Origin: Schoenoplectus triqueter
Taxonomy: Eukaryota; Streptophyta; Magnoliopsida; Poales; Cyperaceae
NCBI GenBank assembly: GCA_964058805.1
Contig: CAXKVV010000624.1
Span: forward strand, 1-33,712
DNA length: 33,712 bases
Direction: 5' to 3'
Shown: piece by piece, positions 33,533 through 33,712 of the stretch
Numbering within the stretch: the stretch's first letter is position 1
Layout of the letters: each line of letters starts with the position of its first letter
Program-made: the position numbers and the translations under genes
The notes under the pieces: generated by a model
Told to the model about the DNA's origin: nothing
Seen by the model: the letters and a program-made list of their open reading frames with translations, nothing else
The model's database searches: none

Positions 33533-33712
33533 GTGAGTTTGAGATCTTTTGTAACAACTTGTCTATTCTTTGGCATTTTCTACAAGTATGTAGAATACAT
33601 GTAGGCAAGCAATTGCCTGGTTTTAAAGAAGAAGGTTTAGATGGTTTCTTAAAACAGCAGCTAAATGGTTTTCTTAAAAATAGTCTGATACTCTGAGGCT
33701 TCAGCTGTGTTG

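Overview
The window is nuclear DNA of a flowering plant. It has spliced genes with long AT-rich introns, GT-AG junctions, telo-box and site II promoter motifs, and many miniature transposons. The first exon of the 4CL gene is clearly richer in G+C than its later exons, which would fit a monocot. That is only a hint, and I do not assign a species.

Two genes can be rebuilt exon by exon. On the minus strand (1508-11079) lies a complete six-exon 4-coumarate:CoA ligase (4CL). All junctions are GT-AG, phases agree, and the 1620-nt coding sequence gives 539 residues, the usual 4CL length. On the plus strand, from 30383 to the right edge, lies the 5' part (eight exons, about 404 codons) of a SET-domain protein of the SETD3 / Rubisco-LSMT-like class. 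Its 3' end is outside the window. The two genes have no evident functional link.

The roughly 19 kb between them is transposon-rich and has no intact gene. From left to right it holds a decayed gene 5' end with a fossil promoter (12.15-12.55 kb), a small inverted-repeat element (13.7 kb), and a hAT-type MITE with a near-perfect 8-bp target duplication (14.45-14.88 kb). A dense cluster of foldback MITEs follows (15.28-17.10 and 18.34-21.12 kb), with a Tourist-like MITE with TAA duplications between its halves (17.42-17.69 kb). Then come a 67-bp tandem duplication (22.3 kb), a copia-like solo LTR remnant (about 22.7-23.7 kb), a second hAT-type MITE with a perfect 8-bp duplication (25.68-26.21 kb), a 96-bp tandem repeat (27.8 kb), and a broken fragment resembling the C-terminal part of a plant phosphatidylinositol 4-kinase gamma (28.8-29.2 kb).

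The most interesting signal is in the foldback cluster. Several different MITE families carry, just inside each terminus, the same 16-bp frame GTGCT-N6-AGCAC. The six central bases differ between families (CCTAGG, ATGCAT, TTGCAA, TCGCGA) but are always self-complementary. The core therefore changes while the palindrome is kept. The elements also repeatedly abut TATATA/GAGAGA microsatellite tracts and one another.
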